Part shown: positions 32,229-41,412 of the stretch, piece after piece
How positions within the stretch are numbered: position 1 is the stretch's first letter
Layout: every line of letters begins with the position of its first letter
Origin: UBA7445 sp042096455
GTDB lineage: Bacteria; Verrucomicrobiota; Verrucomicrobiia; Opitutales; Coraliomargaritaceae
Assembly (NCBI GenBank): GCA_042096455.1
Contig: JBELLU010000006.1
Span: 1 to 51,049 of the forward strand
Direction of reading: 5' to 3'
DNA length: 51,049 nucleotides
The notes under the pieces: generated by a model
The model's input: only the letters and a program-made list of their open reading frames with translations
Database searches by the model: none
What the model was told of the DNA's origin: nothing
Program-made: the position numbers and the translations under genes

Positions 32229-33299
32229 TTATTCGGGCGAGGCGGTTTCTGATGGTTCAAGCAGTGTAGCGTTGGCCTGAAGAATGTCTGACTGAATCGA
32301 ATCCAGCATATCATGGCGAACAATTTCGGATGCAATGCGCATGGCGTTGGCAATCGCGATGTAATTAGAGGAGCCGTGGGATTTGAGGATGTTGCCCTTG
32401 AGTCCGAGGAGCGGTGCGCCGGCGTGGTGATCGGGGCTCAGGCGGGTTCGCATGTCACTGAAGGCGGATTTGGCAAGCGCGGCGCCGAGCATACGCTTGG
32501 CATTGCGGCGGAGTTCGTCCCGCATGGTTTTACCCACAAATTTGAAGACTGCCTCACTGGACTTTAGGAGAACATTACCCACAAAACCGTCACACACGAC
32601 AACATCGACATTTCCCTCAAAAATTTGGAAACCCTCAACCGGACCGACGTAATGGATAATGTCACCGATTTGCTTTAGCTTGGAGTGGGTTTCATTAATG
32701 AGGCTATTGCCTTTGCCGTCTTCGGTGCCGATGGTGAGCAGGCCGACCCGGGGTTGTTCAAGGCTAAGGGCGGAGCGGGCATAGTTCGTGCCCAGAATGG
32801 CGTTGTGGACGAGGTTTTGTGAATTGCACTCCGGGTTGGCACCCACGTCGATGAGGACGCAGGGGTTTTGCTTGGTTGGGATAATGGTTGCGAGGGCAGG
32901 GCGCTCGACCCCTTCCAGCGGGCGGAGGCGGATCGTCCCGGCGGCCATCAAGGCGCCGGTATTGCCGCAACTGACAACCGCACTGGCTTCGCCTTCCTTT
33001 ACTAAATTTACGGCACGGAACATGGACGCGTCTTTTTTGCTGCGCATTGCCATGACCGGCTTGTCGTCCATGTCGACTACCTCGCTGGCGTGGTAAATGC
33101 GAAGCTTGTCCAGCGCGGATTTTGATTTTTGGGCTTTGAGGAGTCGCTCAATGAGTCGCTCTTTTCCGACGAGGATAATTTCGCTGTCGAGCTTGAGTTC
33201 CTCGCGGGCATATAAAAGCCCGCGGATAAATTCCGAGGGCCCGAGATCGCTTCCCATCACATCGACCGCGATGGTGCAGGGTGCTGCGCTACCGGTCAT
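32229..33299 (-). CDS. plsX: Phosphate acyltransferase
   Basis: PlsX turns acyl-ACP into acyl-phosphate for phospholipid synthesis. The start at 33299 gives 356 residues, beginning with IAVDVMGSDLGP; the frame is open for 100 more codons upstream, but these overlap rpmF and lack family similarity. Other motifs are CGNTGALMAAG, GALMAAGTIRLRPLEGV, DVGANPEC and VVCDGFVGNVLLKS. The order rpmF-plsX-fabH is widely conserved. Confidence 0.94.
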   Translation of the reverse strand: MTGSAAPCTIAVDVMGSDLGPSEFIRGLLYAREELKLDSEIILVGKERLIERLLKAQKSKSALDKLRIYHASEVVDMDDKPVMAMRSKKDASMFRAVNLVKEGEASAVVSCGNTGALMAAGTIRLRPLEGVERPALATIIPTKQNPCVLIDVGANPECNSQNLVHNAILGTNYARSALSLEQPRVGLLTIGTEDGKGNSLINETHSKLKQIGDIIHYVGPVEGFQIFEGNVDVVVCDGFVGNVLLKSSEAVFKFVGKTMRDELRRNAKRMLGAALAKSAFSDMRTRLSPDHHAGAPLLGLKGNILKSHGSSNYIAIANAMRIASEIVRHDMLDSIQSDILQANATLLEPSETASPE

Positions 33300-33334
33300 G
33301 AGTTGAGTATGGGTTTTAACTTGGCAGCGCGCGT

Positions 33335-33514
33335 TTAAATTTCGACGTCCAGAATCTGGCGCCCGCGATACATGCCGTTGGCGGGGTTGATACGGTGCGG
33401 ACGGAAGCGGGTTCCGTCTTGAGGATCTTTTGCCAATTGAGGCAGTTCGAAACGAACGGCACCACGGCGTTTGCGGCTGCGTTGCTTGGATTGTTTGCGT
33501 TTTGGCTGTGCCAT
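33335..33514 (-). CDS. rpmF: 50S ribosomal protein L32
   Basis: This 59-residue protein begins MAQPKRKQSKQRSRKRRG and continues with FRPHRINPANGMYRGRQIL, the pattern of bL32. It is basic in its first 20 residues, as expected for an rRNA-binding protein. The zinc cysteines found in some bL32 proteins are absent, so this is a cysteine-free form. It lies directly upstream of plsX, the usual order, and has a candidate promoter just before it. Confidence 0.92.
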   Translation of the reverse strand: MAQPKRKQSKQRSRKRRGAVRFELPQLAKDPQDGTRFRPHRINPANGMYRGRQILDVEI

Positions 33515-33570
33515 AACAATAAATGCTGAATGAGAGTGTTGTGGTGGGTGTTTTACCCAAGTGAACGGTG

Positions 33571-33599
33571 GATAAAAACAGTTCTAAGAAATGCGTCAA
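33571..33599 (-). promoter_or_regulatory. Candidate promoter for rpmF-plsX-fabH
   Basis: On the minus strand a good -35 (TTGACG, 33594-33599) is followed after 17 bases by TTTATC (33571-33576). It lies about 60 bases upstream of rpmF and just after the end of elbB. The -10 match is only moderate. Confidence 0.35.
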
Positions 33600-33605
33600 G
33601 TATTC

Positions 33606-34265
33606 TTACGCGCAGAGTTCGAGGAGTGAATCAACCAGTTTATTGATGCCGGCCTCAGCCTGGAGGAGGGTTTGAGCCTCCATATAGGCGGGTGTTGTGA
33701 CAATTTTGTTGTCGCGGTCAACAACCGCGGAATCGGCGTCACAGGGGGTATGGATGGCGCCACGGCCTTCGATTTTAGCCGCGGTATCGCGGTCATGCCC
33801 GATGGTTAGGCGAATCTTTTTTGAGCCGAGGACCGCCGCCGCGAGGACGGGGGCGATGCACATGAACCCGAGCGGTTTGCCCGCAGCGTGCACCTCTTCA
33901 ATAAGATCGCGCACCATGGGATCTACGTCGAATTCCGCGCCATCCGAGGCGAAGCTGGATAAATTTTTAGCGACGCCAAAGCCGCCAACAAAGACAAGGG
34001 CGTCCATATCATTGGGCCGCAGTTCGCTCAGTTGTTTGATTTCGCCGCGGGCGATGCGGGCAGATTCCTCGAGGACATTACGAAATTCATCTTCTTGGGC
34101 AGTGCCGCTTTGATGGTTGATTACTTCGCGTTGTGCGATGTCGGGCGCCGCGCATAAGGCTTGAGCGCCGGCGCGCTCCAGGGCCAGCAAAGTAAGAACC
34201 GCTTCATGAATTTCCGCGCCGTCGTAAACGCCGCAACCGGACAGAATCACCGCTACTTTTTTCAT
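33606..34265 (-). CDS. elbB: ElbB-like DJ-1/PfpI superfamily protein (glyoxalase III type)
   Basis: The 219-residue protein matches ElbB, a class I glutamine amidotransferase-like protein of the DJ-1/PfpI superfamily with reported glyoxalase activity and a link to isoprenoid synthesis. Key segments are VILSGCGVYDGAEIHEAV, the loop ALVFVGGFGVAKNLSSFA, and the nucleophile elbow GKPLGFMCIAPVLAA with the catalytic-type cysteine. The C-terminal segment TTPAYMEAQTLLQAEAGI is also typical. It is between uppP and rpmF on the minus strand. Confidence 0.9.
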   Translation of the reverse strand: MKKVAVILSGCGVYDGAEIHEAVLTLLALERAGAQALCAAPDIAQREVINHQSGTAQEDEFRNVLEESARIARGEIKQLSELRPNDMDALVFVGGFGVAKNLSSFASDGAEFDVDPMVRDLIEEVHAAGKPLGFMCIAPVLAAAVLGSKKIRLTIGHDRDTAAKIEGRGAIHTPCDADSAVVDRDNKIVTTPAYMEAQTLLQAEAGINKLVDSLLELCA

Positions 34266-34297
34266 TTCCTTAAACTACATTTTTTACCCGTGCAGGG

Positions 34298-35314
34298 CTA
34301 GGCAAAAGTTAACAAAACCATCGCGGCAAGGCCGAGGCGATACCAGGCAAAGAGGCCGAGGCCGTGGCGCGTCAGGAAGGAGACCAGCCATTTGACCGCA
34401 AGGGCTGCGGAAACGGTGGCGACCGCGATACCGAGCAGGAGGGGTCCCAGCGGAACGGTTTGCAGGATCTGCGGGCCCACGCTGAGGGCTTTATAGGCAG
34501 AGGCCGCCGAGAGGGTGACGAGGCCGAGGAGGAAACTGAATTCTGCGGCGCGCACCGGGCTGAGCCCGATCAGGTAACCGCCTACGATGGTCATCATGGA
34601 GCGACTCGTTCCGGGCCACATCGCGACGCATTGCAGGCAGCCAACCGTGAGGCATTGGCGGGTGCTGAGTTCATGGAGGTCCGGGCCGGCTTGCGAGCTG
34701 TCGGGATTTTTGCGGCGATGCCAGAAATCCACTGCGAGCATGAGGAGGGAACCCGCCACGAGGGCAATAACGACCGGGATGATGCCAAAGAGGGCGGCTT
34801 CAATCCAGTCATCGAGCAAGAGTCCGAACACGGCGGCGGGCAGGAAAGCCACGATGAGATTGCGGAGGAGGCGCAAGCCGTTTGGGTCTTTGCCAAGAAC
34901 GCCCATAAGAATGGTGAGGAGCCGTTTCCAGTAGAGGATGACGACTGCAAGGATGGCACCAAATTGAATGATGATGGCGTAGGCATCGGCGGCGTTGGAA
35001 AGGGTGAAGGGGCGTTGTCCGTTTTCGCTTTCAGGATCTTCAACCCAGAGGATGGCGCCATCGCGGTCGAGAAGAGGGGTCTCGGAATCGAGACCCAGCG
35101 CGGCATTCGTCAGGATCAGGTGACCGGTCGAGGAAACCGGCAGGTATTCAGTGATGCCTTCAACGAGCCCGAGGATGGCTGCATCGGAGTAGGTAAATTG
35201 GCGGGTCGGCACTTCCGGTGCATCACTTGCCTGAGCAGGCGATGGCATCGCAGCGGCAAGAAGCGCGAGGAGACCGAGGCGGAGAGAGCGTTGCAGGGAT
35301 TGAGTCACAGGCAT
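34298..35314 (-). CDS. uppP: Undecaprenyl-diphosphatase with N-terminal extension and insertion
   Basis: UppP (BacA) removes a phosphate from undecaprenyl diphosphate so the lipid carrier can be reused for cell-wall synthesis. The active-site motifs are EGITEYLPVSSTGH (about 52-65) and PGTSRS (about 234-239). At 338 residues it is longer than the usual roughly 270. It begins with a signal-peptide-like segment (LGLLALLAAAMPSPAQA) followed by about 15 polar residues, and carries an inserted acidic loop of about 30 residues (roughly 76-106) after the first motif. It is divergent from trpD. Confidence 0.92.
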   Translation of the reverse strand: MPVTQSLQRSLRLGLLALLAAAMPSPAQASDAPEVPTRQFTYSDAAILGLVEGITEYLPVSSTGHLILTNAALGLDSETPLLDRDGAILWVEDPESENGQRPFTLSNAADAYAIIIQFGAILAVVILYWKRLLTILMGVLGKDPNGLRLLRNLIVAFLPAAVFGLLLDDWIEAALFGIIPVVIALVAGSLLMLAVDFWHRRKNPDSSQAGPDLHELSTRQCLTVGCLQCVAMWPGTSRSMMTIVGGYLIGLSPVRAAEFSFLLGLVTLSAASAYKALSVGPQILQTVPLGPLLLGIAVATVSAALAVKWLVSFLTRHGLGLFAWYRLGLAAMVLLTFA

Positions 35315-35421
35315 AAGCTGCAGTTTGTTGGCGCGGATGGGAAGCCGTAAAATGCGCCCGCGTTCAAGTTGGTAATTAGGCTTGAGCTTCGGTGCGGATG
35401 CGTTTGTTTACCAGCAACCCA

Positions 35422-36483
35422 ATGGCGACACTCGAAGAACTCAGGAAAACGATAACAAACGGCGGGGATCTCGACTGGGAGGCCGCGACACAGGCGGCGT
35501 TGGCCTTGGCGGATGAAGACCTTGGGAATCCGGAGAAGGCCGCTTTTTTAATAGCGCTCGCCGGGAAGGGTGAAACCGCGACCGAGGTGGCGGCGTTTGC
35601 GGCGACTTTCCGCAAGTTGGCGGTGGATCCGGAAGTCGGCGAGTGGGCCGCTCATGCAGTGGATGTCTGCGGGACCGGTGGAGACGGATCCGGCACCTTT
35701 AATATTTCGACAACGGTTTCTTTTATCGCGGCGACTGCCGGGGTTCCGGTTTTTAAACATGGCAATCGTTCCATTACCTCAAAATGCGGCAGCGCCGACC
35801 TTTTGGAGGCTTTGGGGTTTAAATTGGATGCACCCCTCCCGATCCTGCGGGAATCTTTGAGGGAATTGAATTTTTGCTTCTTTTTTGCGCCGGCGTTTCA
35901 TCCTGCCTTCAAGGCGATCATGCCGGTGCGCAAGGAATTGGCGGGACAGGGAATACGCACTATTTTTAATCTGCTGGGACCATTGATTAATCCCGGCCAA
36001 CCCGCGCATCAACTCTTGGGGGTCTTCTCGGATGAATGGGTCGCGCCTTTGGCAGAGGCTTTGGGAGCTCTGGATTTAAAGGCGGGTCTGGTGGTGAATG
36101 GAAAGCCGGAGGCGGGTCGTGCTCTGGATGAACTGAGTTGCGCGGGAAGCAATACCGTCGCGGGCTTGGGTGGCTTGGATGCCGTAGCGGGAGCTTTGAA
36201 CGCCGCCGATGCGGGGCTCGCGGAATGCGATTTTGCGGATTTGCGGGGCGGGGATGTCGCGGTGAATCTGGAACTGCTGGATGGACTGGTGGGACGTGCC
36301 GGGGCGGAGCAAGTGCCGGCGGGTTTGCGCGATACCGTGCTTATGAATGCGGGGGCAGCGCTGTGGGTTGCGGGTCGTGCCAGTGATCTGAAGGACGGTG
36401 TCGGGCAAGCGAGGGAACTTTTGGAAAGCGGCGCGGTGCGCGAATGGTTGGACAAAGCCCGGAACTTCTATGCCGCGCTTTGA
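35422..36483 (+). CDS. trpD: Anthranilate phosphoribosyltransferase
   Basis: TrpD joins anthranilate to PRPP in tryptophan synthesis. The start used (ATG 35422) gives 353 residues beginning MATLEELRKTI; ATG at 35398 and GTG at 35392 are in frame and possible. The PRPP-binding motif GTGGDGSGTFNIS is at about 84-96 and KHGNRSITSKCGSAD at about 112-126. A conserved FAPAFHPAFK and NLLGPLINP follow. No other trp genes are in the window. glmM follows 24 bases downstream. Confidence 0.92.
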   Translation: MATLEELRKTITNGGDLDWEAATQAALALADEDLGNPEKAAFLIALAGKGETATEVAAFAATFRKLAVDPEVGEWAAHAVDVCGTGGDGSGTFNISTTVSFIAATAGVPVFKHGNRSITSKCGSADLLEALGFKLDAPLPILRESLRELNFCFFFAPAFHPAFKAIMPVRKELAGQGIRTIFNLLGPLINPGQPAHQLLGVFSDEWVAPLAEALGALDLKAGLVVNGKPEAGRALDELSCAGSNTVAGLGGLDAVAGALNAADAGLAECDFADLRGGDVAVNLELLDGLVGRAGAEQVPAGLRDTVLMNAGAALWVAGRASDLKDGVGQARELLESGAVREWLDKARNFYAAL

Positions 36484-36507
36484 TCCGGCAATAATCGTTT
36501 ATTTGTA

Positions 36508-37842
36508 ATGGGTAAATATTTTGGAACGGATGGAATACGGGGGACCTATGGGGATGCCTGTATTAATACGGATTTTGCTTACCGCATGGGAGTTGCGCTG
36601 GGGGCGATGCTTCCCGAGGGGGCGCGCGTGATCTTGGGGCGCGACACACGTCAAAGCGGACCGGACTTGTGCGGGGCGCTGGCGGGCGGTCTGCATAGCG
36701 AGGGGGTCGCGGTCGATGATTTGGGGGTGGTGCCCACGCCGGCGGTGGCGGGCGCAGTCTTGCGAGAGGCGGCTGCCTTGGGCATCGCGGTAACGGCTTC
36801 CCACAATCCCGCCTGCGATAACGGGATCAAGTTATTTGACCGCAAGGGTTGTAAGCTGACGCCGCAGGAAGAACTTGAAATCGAAGCGGCGATCGATGCG
36901 GTGCCGGCTCCCGGGGGAGCACTGCCGGACGCGGTGATTCATTCGCTGGACGGCACGCAGCAATACATCGACGGGGTGTGCGGTTTGTTTGCGGCGGATC
37001 TCTTGCAAGGCTTGAAGGTGGTTTTAGACACTGCCAACGGGGCGACCTTTCAGACGAGTCCGGCGGTCTTTGAGGCGCTCGGTGCGGAGGTCGTTTTGCT
37101 TGGTGCCAACCCGGATGGTACAAACATCAACCTTGGGCTTGGCAGTGAACACCCCGAAAAGCTGGCGGCGGCGGTGCTGGAGCACCATGCCGATTACGGC
37201 ATTGCCCACGATGGCGATGGCGACCGTTTGGTCATTTGTGATGCTGCCGGCCTTGTTTTGGATGGGGATGTTTTGCTTGGAATCCTGGGTTTGCACGCGC
37301 TGGAGACGGGTCGCCTTGGGGCGCGTACCTTGGTTGCTACGGTTCAAAGTAACCTTGGCCTGGACCACGCGGTGAAGGCGGCGGGCGGGGCGATTGTTCG
37401 CACCGATGTCGGTGACCGCAATGTCGCAAGCCGGATGCGTGAAATCGGTGCAACGGTGGGCGGCGAGAATTCCGGCCATATTATTCTGAGTGATTACGCA
37501 AGTACCGGGGATGGTTTATTGGCGGCGCTGGAATTGATGCGGGTCTTGCGTGAGAGCGGTCAATCGCTCGGGGATTGGCGCGGGCGGGTGGAGCTTTTTC
37601 CACAGGCGACCCGCAATCTACGCCTTGAGGATAAATTGCCATTTGAAAGCCTGACATCCCTGCAGGCAGCGCAAAGGACGGTGGAAGCTGAGTTTGGTGA
37701 TGCCGGTCGGGTTTTGATACGCTATTCCGGCACGGAGTCAAAATTGCGTCTCTTGGTTGAGGGGCGTGACCCCGCCGCGGTGGAGGCGGCGATCGATGCC
37801 TTGGAACTCGCGGCACGTGCCGATCTCAAAGTGCTGGATTAG
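36508..37842 (+). CDS. glmM: Phosphoglucosamine mutase
   Basis: GlmM interconverts glucosamine-6-phosphate and glucosamine-1-phosphate on the way to UDP-N-acetylglucosamine for peptidoglycan and lipopolysaccharide. The 444 residues begin GKYFGTDGIRG, with the phosphoserine loop VTASHNPACDNGIK (S98), the metal-binding DGDGDRLVI (about 235-243), the sugar-specificity segment GGENSGHII, and the C-terminal phosphate-binding RYSGTESKLRLL. Length and domain order are standard. Confidence 0.95.
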   Translation: MGKYFGTDGIRGTYGDACINTDFAYRMGVALGAMLPEGARVILGRDTRQSGPDLCGALAGGLHSEGVAVDDLGVVPTPAVAGAVLREAAALGIAVTASHNPACDNGIKLFDRKGCKLTPQEELEIEAAIDAVPAPGGALPDAVIHSLDGTQQYIDGVCGLFAADLLQGLKVVLDTANGATFQTSPAVFEALGAEVVLLGANPDGTNINLGLGSEHPEKLAAAVLEHHADYGIAHDGDGDRLVICDAAGLVLDGDVLLGILGLHALETGRLGARTLVATVQSNLGLDHAVKAAGGAIVRTDVGDRNVASRMREIGATVGGENSGHIILSDYASTGDGLLAALELMRVLRESGQSLGDWRGRVELFPQATRNLRLEDKLPFESLTSLQAAQRTVEAEFGDAGRVLIRYSGTESKLRLLVEGRDPAAVEAAIDALELAARADLKVLD

Positions 37843-37916
37843 GGCTTTACCATTGGGTGCTTAGTTTGCCATAGTTTATCTCTTAATTTGATCCAACCAC
37901 ACCAAGCCAAAGTTAC

Positions 37917-39320
37917 ATGAAAGAAGTTGCCCTCGACAGTCTTGACCCCCGTGAGCAAAAGCAGGTGCAGAACGCCATTAAGGCGATCGGCAAAAACCCT
38001 GCCTACGCCATTGATATTTTATCCAACATTATTCAGCGCCACCCCGGTTGTCTGGAAGTGCGCCGCAATTTGAGGCAGGCGCAACAACGGGCCACGCAGG
38101 GAAAATCGGCAGGCTTGTCGGGCTTGATGTCAAAAGTCAGTGGTCTCGGCATGAGCCTGCGGGCACCGAAGGTGGAGAAGGATCCGCAGAAGGCGCTCGA
38201 AGCTGCGGAGGAAATGCTGCGTGCAAACCCCGGCAATATCGCGGCGCACCAACTTCTGGGTGAAGCTGCCGGCGCGCTGGAATTAAACGAGACCGCCGCC
38301 TTTGCCTACGAGGAAATTTACCGCATCGAGCCTGGCAATTCCGGCAATGTCAAAGACCTCATGGAAGCCTATATCTTAATCGGCAAGAATGAGGATGCCA
38401 TTCGCATCGGGGAGGCGGCTTACCGTGCCAACCCCAATGATGATGCCATTGAGTCGCTGGTGAAAAAGGCTTCGGTTCAGCAAACCGTGAACAAGGGCCG
38501 TTGGGAAGAAGAAGAGAGTTTCCGTGATAAACTCAAGGACGAGGAAGAGGCGCAGAAACTGGAACAGGCGAGCCGCGCCAAGACGGGCGAAGCCGGATTG
38601 CGCTCCCTTATTGAGGATGCCTTGCAAGCGGTCGAAGCGGAACCCGACAATATCAACCTCTATCGCGACCTCGCCGGCAATTACCGTAAGCTGGGTGAAT
38701 TTGAAAACGCCCTGGAATGGGTTCAGAAGGCGCGTCAATTAGACGGGGGCAAGGCCGATGTGAATCTTGAGCGTCTGGCTTCTGCGCTCCAACGCGAGAA
38801 AATGCAGGCCGCCATTCAAACGCAGGAAGCGATCCTTGAAAATGATCCGGACAACGCGGAGGCGAAGGCGGCGCTGGATGCAATCCGCGCCGAGGCGCAC
38901 ACCATGCAGCGCGAGCAAGCCGAGCATCTGGTGCAGCGTTACCCGAACGAATTCAGTTACCGCTTCGAATTGGGCGAACTTTACCTCGAGGACGGCGAAA
39001 CCGATGCCGCGATCAAGGAACTGCAATTGGCGCAGCGTAGCCCCAAGGTGCGGGTGCAGGCGCTCATCCTCCTCGGAAAGGCCTACAAGACCAAGGGTTT
39101 CTACGACCTTGCCGTCGAGCAATTCATCAGCGCCAAGGGCGAGATCCCCGGCGTCACAGATATCAAGAAGGACGTCCTCTACGTGCTTGGGGAATGCTAC
39201 GAGCTTCAGGGTGACATGGAGAAAGCGATGGTTGAATACAAGGCGCTCTACGGAGCCGATATCGCTTTCCGCGACGTTGCTCAAAAGATCGACGACTTCT
39301 ACTCAAAACAAAACAGTTAG
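37917..39320 (+). CDS. TPR-repeat protein, cytoplasmic
   Basis: The 467-residue protein is made almost wholly of helix pairs with TPR character, for example ALEAAEEMLRANPGNIAAHQ, YRDLAGNYRKLGEFENALEW and LGKAYKTKGFYDLAVEQF. There is no signal peptide or membrane helix, so it is probably a cytoplasmic scaffold. A Gly/Ser/Met-rich stretch near residues 62-78 (SGLMSKVSGLGMSLR) interrupts the first repeats, and a highly charged helix (about 195-225) lies in the middle. No specific partner or function can be assigned. It stands between glmM and a permease gene on the same strand. Confidence 0.85.
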   Translation: MKEVALDSLDPREQKQVQNAIKAIGKNPAYAIDILSNIIQRHPGCLEVRRNLRQAQQRATQGKSAGLSGLMSKVSGLGMSLRAPKVEKDPQKALEAAEEMLRANPGNIAAHQLLGEAAGALELNETAAFAYEEIYRIEPGNSGNVKDLMEAYILIGKNEDAIRIGEAAYRANPNDDAIESLVKKASVQQTVNKGRWEEEESFRDKLKDEEEAQKLEQASRAKTGEAGLRSLIEDALQAVEAEPDNINLYRDLAGNYRKLGEFENALEWVQKARQLDGGKADVNLERLASALQREKMQAAIQTQEAILENDPDNAEAKAALDAIRAEAHTMQREQAEHLVQRYPNEFSYRFELGELYLEDGETDAAIKELQLAQRSPKVRVQALILLGKAYKTKGFYDLAVEQFISAKGEIPGVTDIKKDVLYVLGECYELQGDMEKAMVEYKALYGADIAFRDVAQKIDDFYSKQNS

Positions 39321-39336
39321 TTTAGCTTGGCGGTAT

Positions 39337-39352
39337 AGCCTCAACTGAGGCT
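39337..39352. repeat. Short perfect hairpin after the TPR gene
   Basis: AGCCTCA-AC-TGAGGCT forms a seven-base-pair inverted repeat 16 bases after the stop of the TPR gene. There is no downstream T-run, so it is not a clear intrinsic terminator. It could be an mRNA-stabilising hairpin or a weak terminator. Confidence 0.4.
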
Positions 39353-39387
39353 GGACAGTTGGGCACCGGGAAAGCAAATTACGAGGT

Positions 39388-40449
39388 ATGCAATTAAAAC
39401 GAGTAGCCTTGACGATGTTCATCGTCGTTCTGTCGTTTTATTTATTGAACCTGGGGCAATCGATTCTGCTTCCGCTTGTCATCGCGGGTGCAATTGCGTT
39501 TTTGATCAGTGCGCTCGCACACGCGATAGGCTCGATTTCCTGGCGCGGCATACAGTTGCCAAAGATCCTCACCTTCGTGCTCGCGGTCGTTTTGATTCTG
39601 GCCTCCCTGAGTTGGGTGATTCAATTGATCACGGACAACGTTGCGCATGTCATTAAACAGACCCCGGTTTATCAGACCAACCTGGAGGTGCGCATCAATA
39701 CGATTTACGCCATGCTTGGCCTAGAGCAATCCCCTAGCGTGCATGAAATTTTAAAGAGTGCAAATCTCAGCGGACTCCTGCAAGGCTTCGCTAAAACCGT
39801 CAGCGGTCTCGCGGGAAGCACCGGTATCATTTTCGTTTACCTCATCTTTATCATCCTGGAACAACGCACCTTTGAATCAAAGATCCGCGCCCTTTTTCCA
39901 CAGGTCGAGCAACAGGAAGCGGTTTTCAGTCTCATGCAGCGGATCAACCGCGACATCCGCACCTACATTGGAATCAAGGTGCTCACCAGTGCCGCGACCG
40001 GACTGCTCAGCTACCTTATCCTTGAGTGGGTTGGGGTGGATTCCGCGAGCTTCTGGGCGGTCCTTATTTTCCTCCTCAACTTTATTCCCACCATCGGTTC
40101 CATTATTGCGACCGCCTTTCCCGCGCTCCTCACGCTGGTGCAATTCGAAACCTGGACACCCTTCATCGTCGTTGTGCTGGTCATTACCGCGATCCAGTTT
40201 TGCATCGGGAGCATCGTCGAGCCGCGCCTCATGGGTAGTAAATTGAATTTAAGCCCGCTCATTCTCCTGCTCTCGCTCGCTCTGTGGGGTTCCATTTGGG
40301 GCATTCCCGGCATGTTCCTCTGTGTACCGATTACCGTTATAATCGTGATCATCTGTTCCTATTTCCCACAGACTCGTGCCTTGGCAGTGATCCTCTCCGG
40401 CGACGGCAGTCTATCCGCCGGTTCCGACGCGGAGGCCGCCGGTGATTGA
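39388..40449 (+). CDS. AI-2E transporter family permease (PerM/YhhT-type)
   Basis: The 353-residue protein is an inner-membrane permease with about seven to eight helices. Family features are a hydrophobic N-terminus with FYLLNLGQSILLPLVIAGAI-type helices, a central soluble loop (about 85-140), a helix pair ending RDIRTYIGIKVLTSAATGLL, and the conserved NFIPTIGSIIATAFPALL. Members transport varied substrates; only some move autoinducer 2. The ATG follows a GAGGT very closely. The stop overlaps the next gene by eight bases, suggesting joint translation. Confidence 0.85.
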   Translation: MQLKRVALTMFIVVLSFYLLNLGQSILLPLVIAGAIAFLISALAHAIGSISWRGIQLPKILTFVLAVVLILASLSWVIQLITDNVAHVIKQTPVYQTNLEVRINTIYAMLGLEQSPSVHEILKSANLSGLLQGFAKTVSGLAGSTGIIFVYLIFIILEQRTFESKIRALFPQVEQQEAVFSLMQRINRDIRTYIGIKVLTSAATGLLSYLILEWVGVDSASFWAVLIFLLNFIPTIGSIIATAFPALLTLVQFETWTPFIVVVLVITAIQFCIGSIVEPRLMGSKLNLSPLILLLSLALWGSIWGIPGMFLCVPITVIIVIICSYFPQTRALAVILSGDGSLSAGSDAEAAGD

Positions 40450-41401
40450 TCGCCTGCGACGGCACTGGTTCACGCTCGGTCTGCTGGCGGTAATCGCGCT
40501 CGCGCTTTTTGGGTTTAGCTTACCTGCTTCCGAGGTGCTCGTCCCCCTCGGTATATGGATTATTTTCCTTTCGCAGGGGATGGTCATGGGTCAAGGAGCG
40601 GCGGAAACGGGACAAAATTGGCGCGGGACGTTAGCCTTCGTCCTGAGTTGGAACTTCCTGCTTTTTCCGCTCCTAACGGTTGGTCTATTGCTGCTCACCG
40701 GCCTCTGGGGACAGAGCGAATTCTGTTTCGGTTACTGGCTCCTCGCGTTTCTTCCAACCACCATTGCCTCGGCAGTTGCAATGACTGCCGCTGCCGAGGG
40801 TCGAGTGGGGTATGCCTTGCTTGCCACCGTAAGCTCAAATTTGCTCGCGGTCTGGGTGGTTCCGGCTGCGGCGGTCTTTTACCTGGCGATTGAAACACAG
40901 ATTGAAATTGCCCTCTTGCCGCTCGTGCTACGAATCGCAACCCTCATCGTCCTGCCCCTGATTATCGGCTACGGCCTGCGCCGATTGGAGCTCCCTGGCA
41001 CGCTTGCGCTGGCAGGGATCGCCCGCCCGCTCACGCAGGGCGTCTTGTTGTTCATTATCTTCGCGAGCTTTTCGCGCAGTGTTGCCTCCGGGCAACTGGC
41101 GAATCTCGGGCCGGGCTCGATACTCGAATTACTCCTTATTTGTGGCGCCTTGCTTTTGCTCGTCAGTGTTGCAGTATGGTTTAGTGCCGGTAGGTGTGGC
41201 TTTGCCCGCCGTGAGCGTGTCGCGGCGTTCTATTGCGCCAGCCAGAAGTCCCTTGCGACCGGAGTCCCCATGATTGGATCCGTCCTGCTTTCGGTCGGAC
41301 CCGAAAACGCCAGTGCCCTTACCCTCCTGCCCATCCTATGCTATTCCCCCATCCAATTACTGCTCGGGGGCCTGCTGGTGCCGCACCTGTCAAAGGAGTG
41401 A
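40442..41401 (+). CDS. Bile acid:sodium symporter-like transporter (SBF-like)
   Basis: The protein is 319 residues starting with GTG at 40442, overlapping the end of the AI-2E-family gene. It has about ten membrane helices. The pattern of helices and the segments LAFLPTTIASAVAMTAAAEG and ATVSSNLLAVWVVP match the SBF-like group of the bile acid:sodium symporter family. The ending ASQKSLATGVPMIGSVLL is also typical, a region that binds sodium and substrate in known members. The substrate is not predictable. Its end is 11 bases from the convergent rsmB end. Confidence 0.8.
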   Translation: MIDRLRRHWFTLGLLAVIALALFGFSLPASEVLVPLGIWIIFLSQGMVMGQGAAETGQNWRGTLAFVLSWNFLLFPLLTVGLLLLTGLWGQSEFCFGYWLLAFLPTTIASAVAMTAAAEGRVGYALLATVSSNLLAVWVVPAAAVFYLAIETQIEIALLPLVLRIATLIVLPLIIGYGLRRLELPGTLALAGIARPLTQGVLLFIIFASFSRSVASGQLANLGPGSILELLLICGALLLLVSVAVWFSAGRCGFARRERVAAFYCASQKSLATGVPMIGSVLLSVGPENASALTLLPILCYSPIQLLLGGLLVPHLSKE

Positions 41402-41412
41402 GGTTCAACTGT

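Noticed and set aside
32229..33599. PlsX with a 100-residue N-terminal extension
   Set aside because: The extra residues overlap rpmF and have no similarity to PlsX; the ATG at 33299 precedes the conserved start.
34364..35350. Plus-strand open frame of 328 codons
   Set aside because: It is antisense to uppP and is a charged, repetitive shadow sequence.
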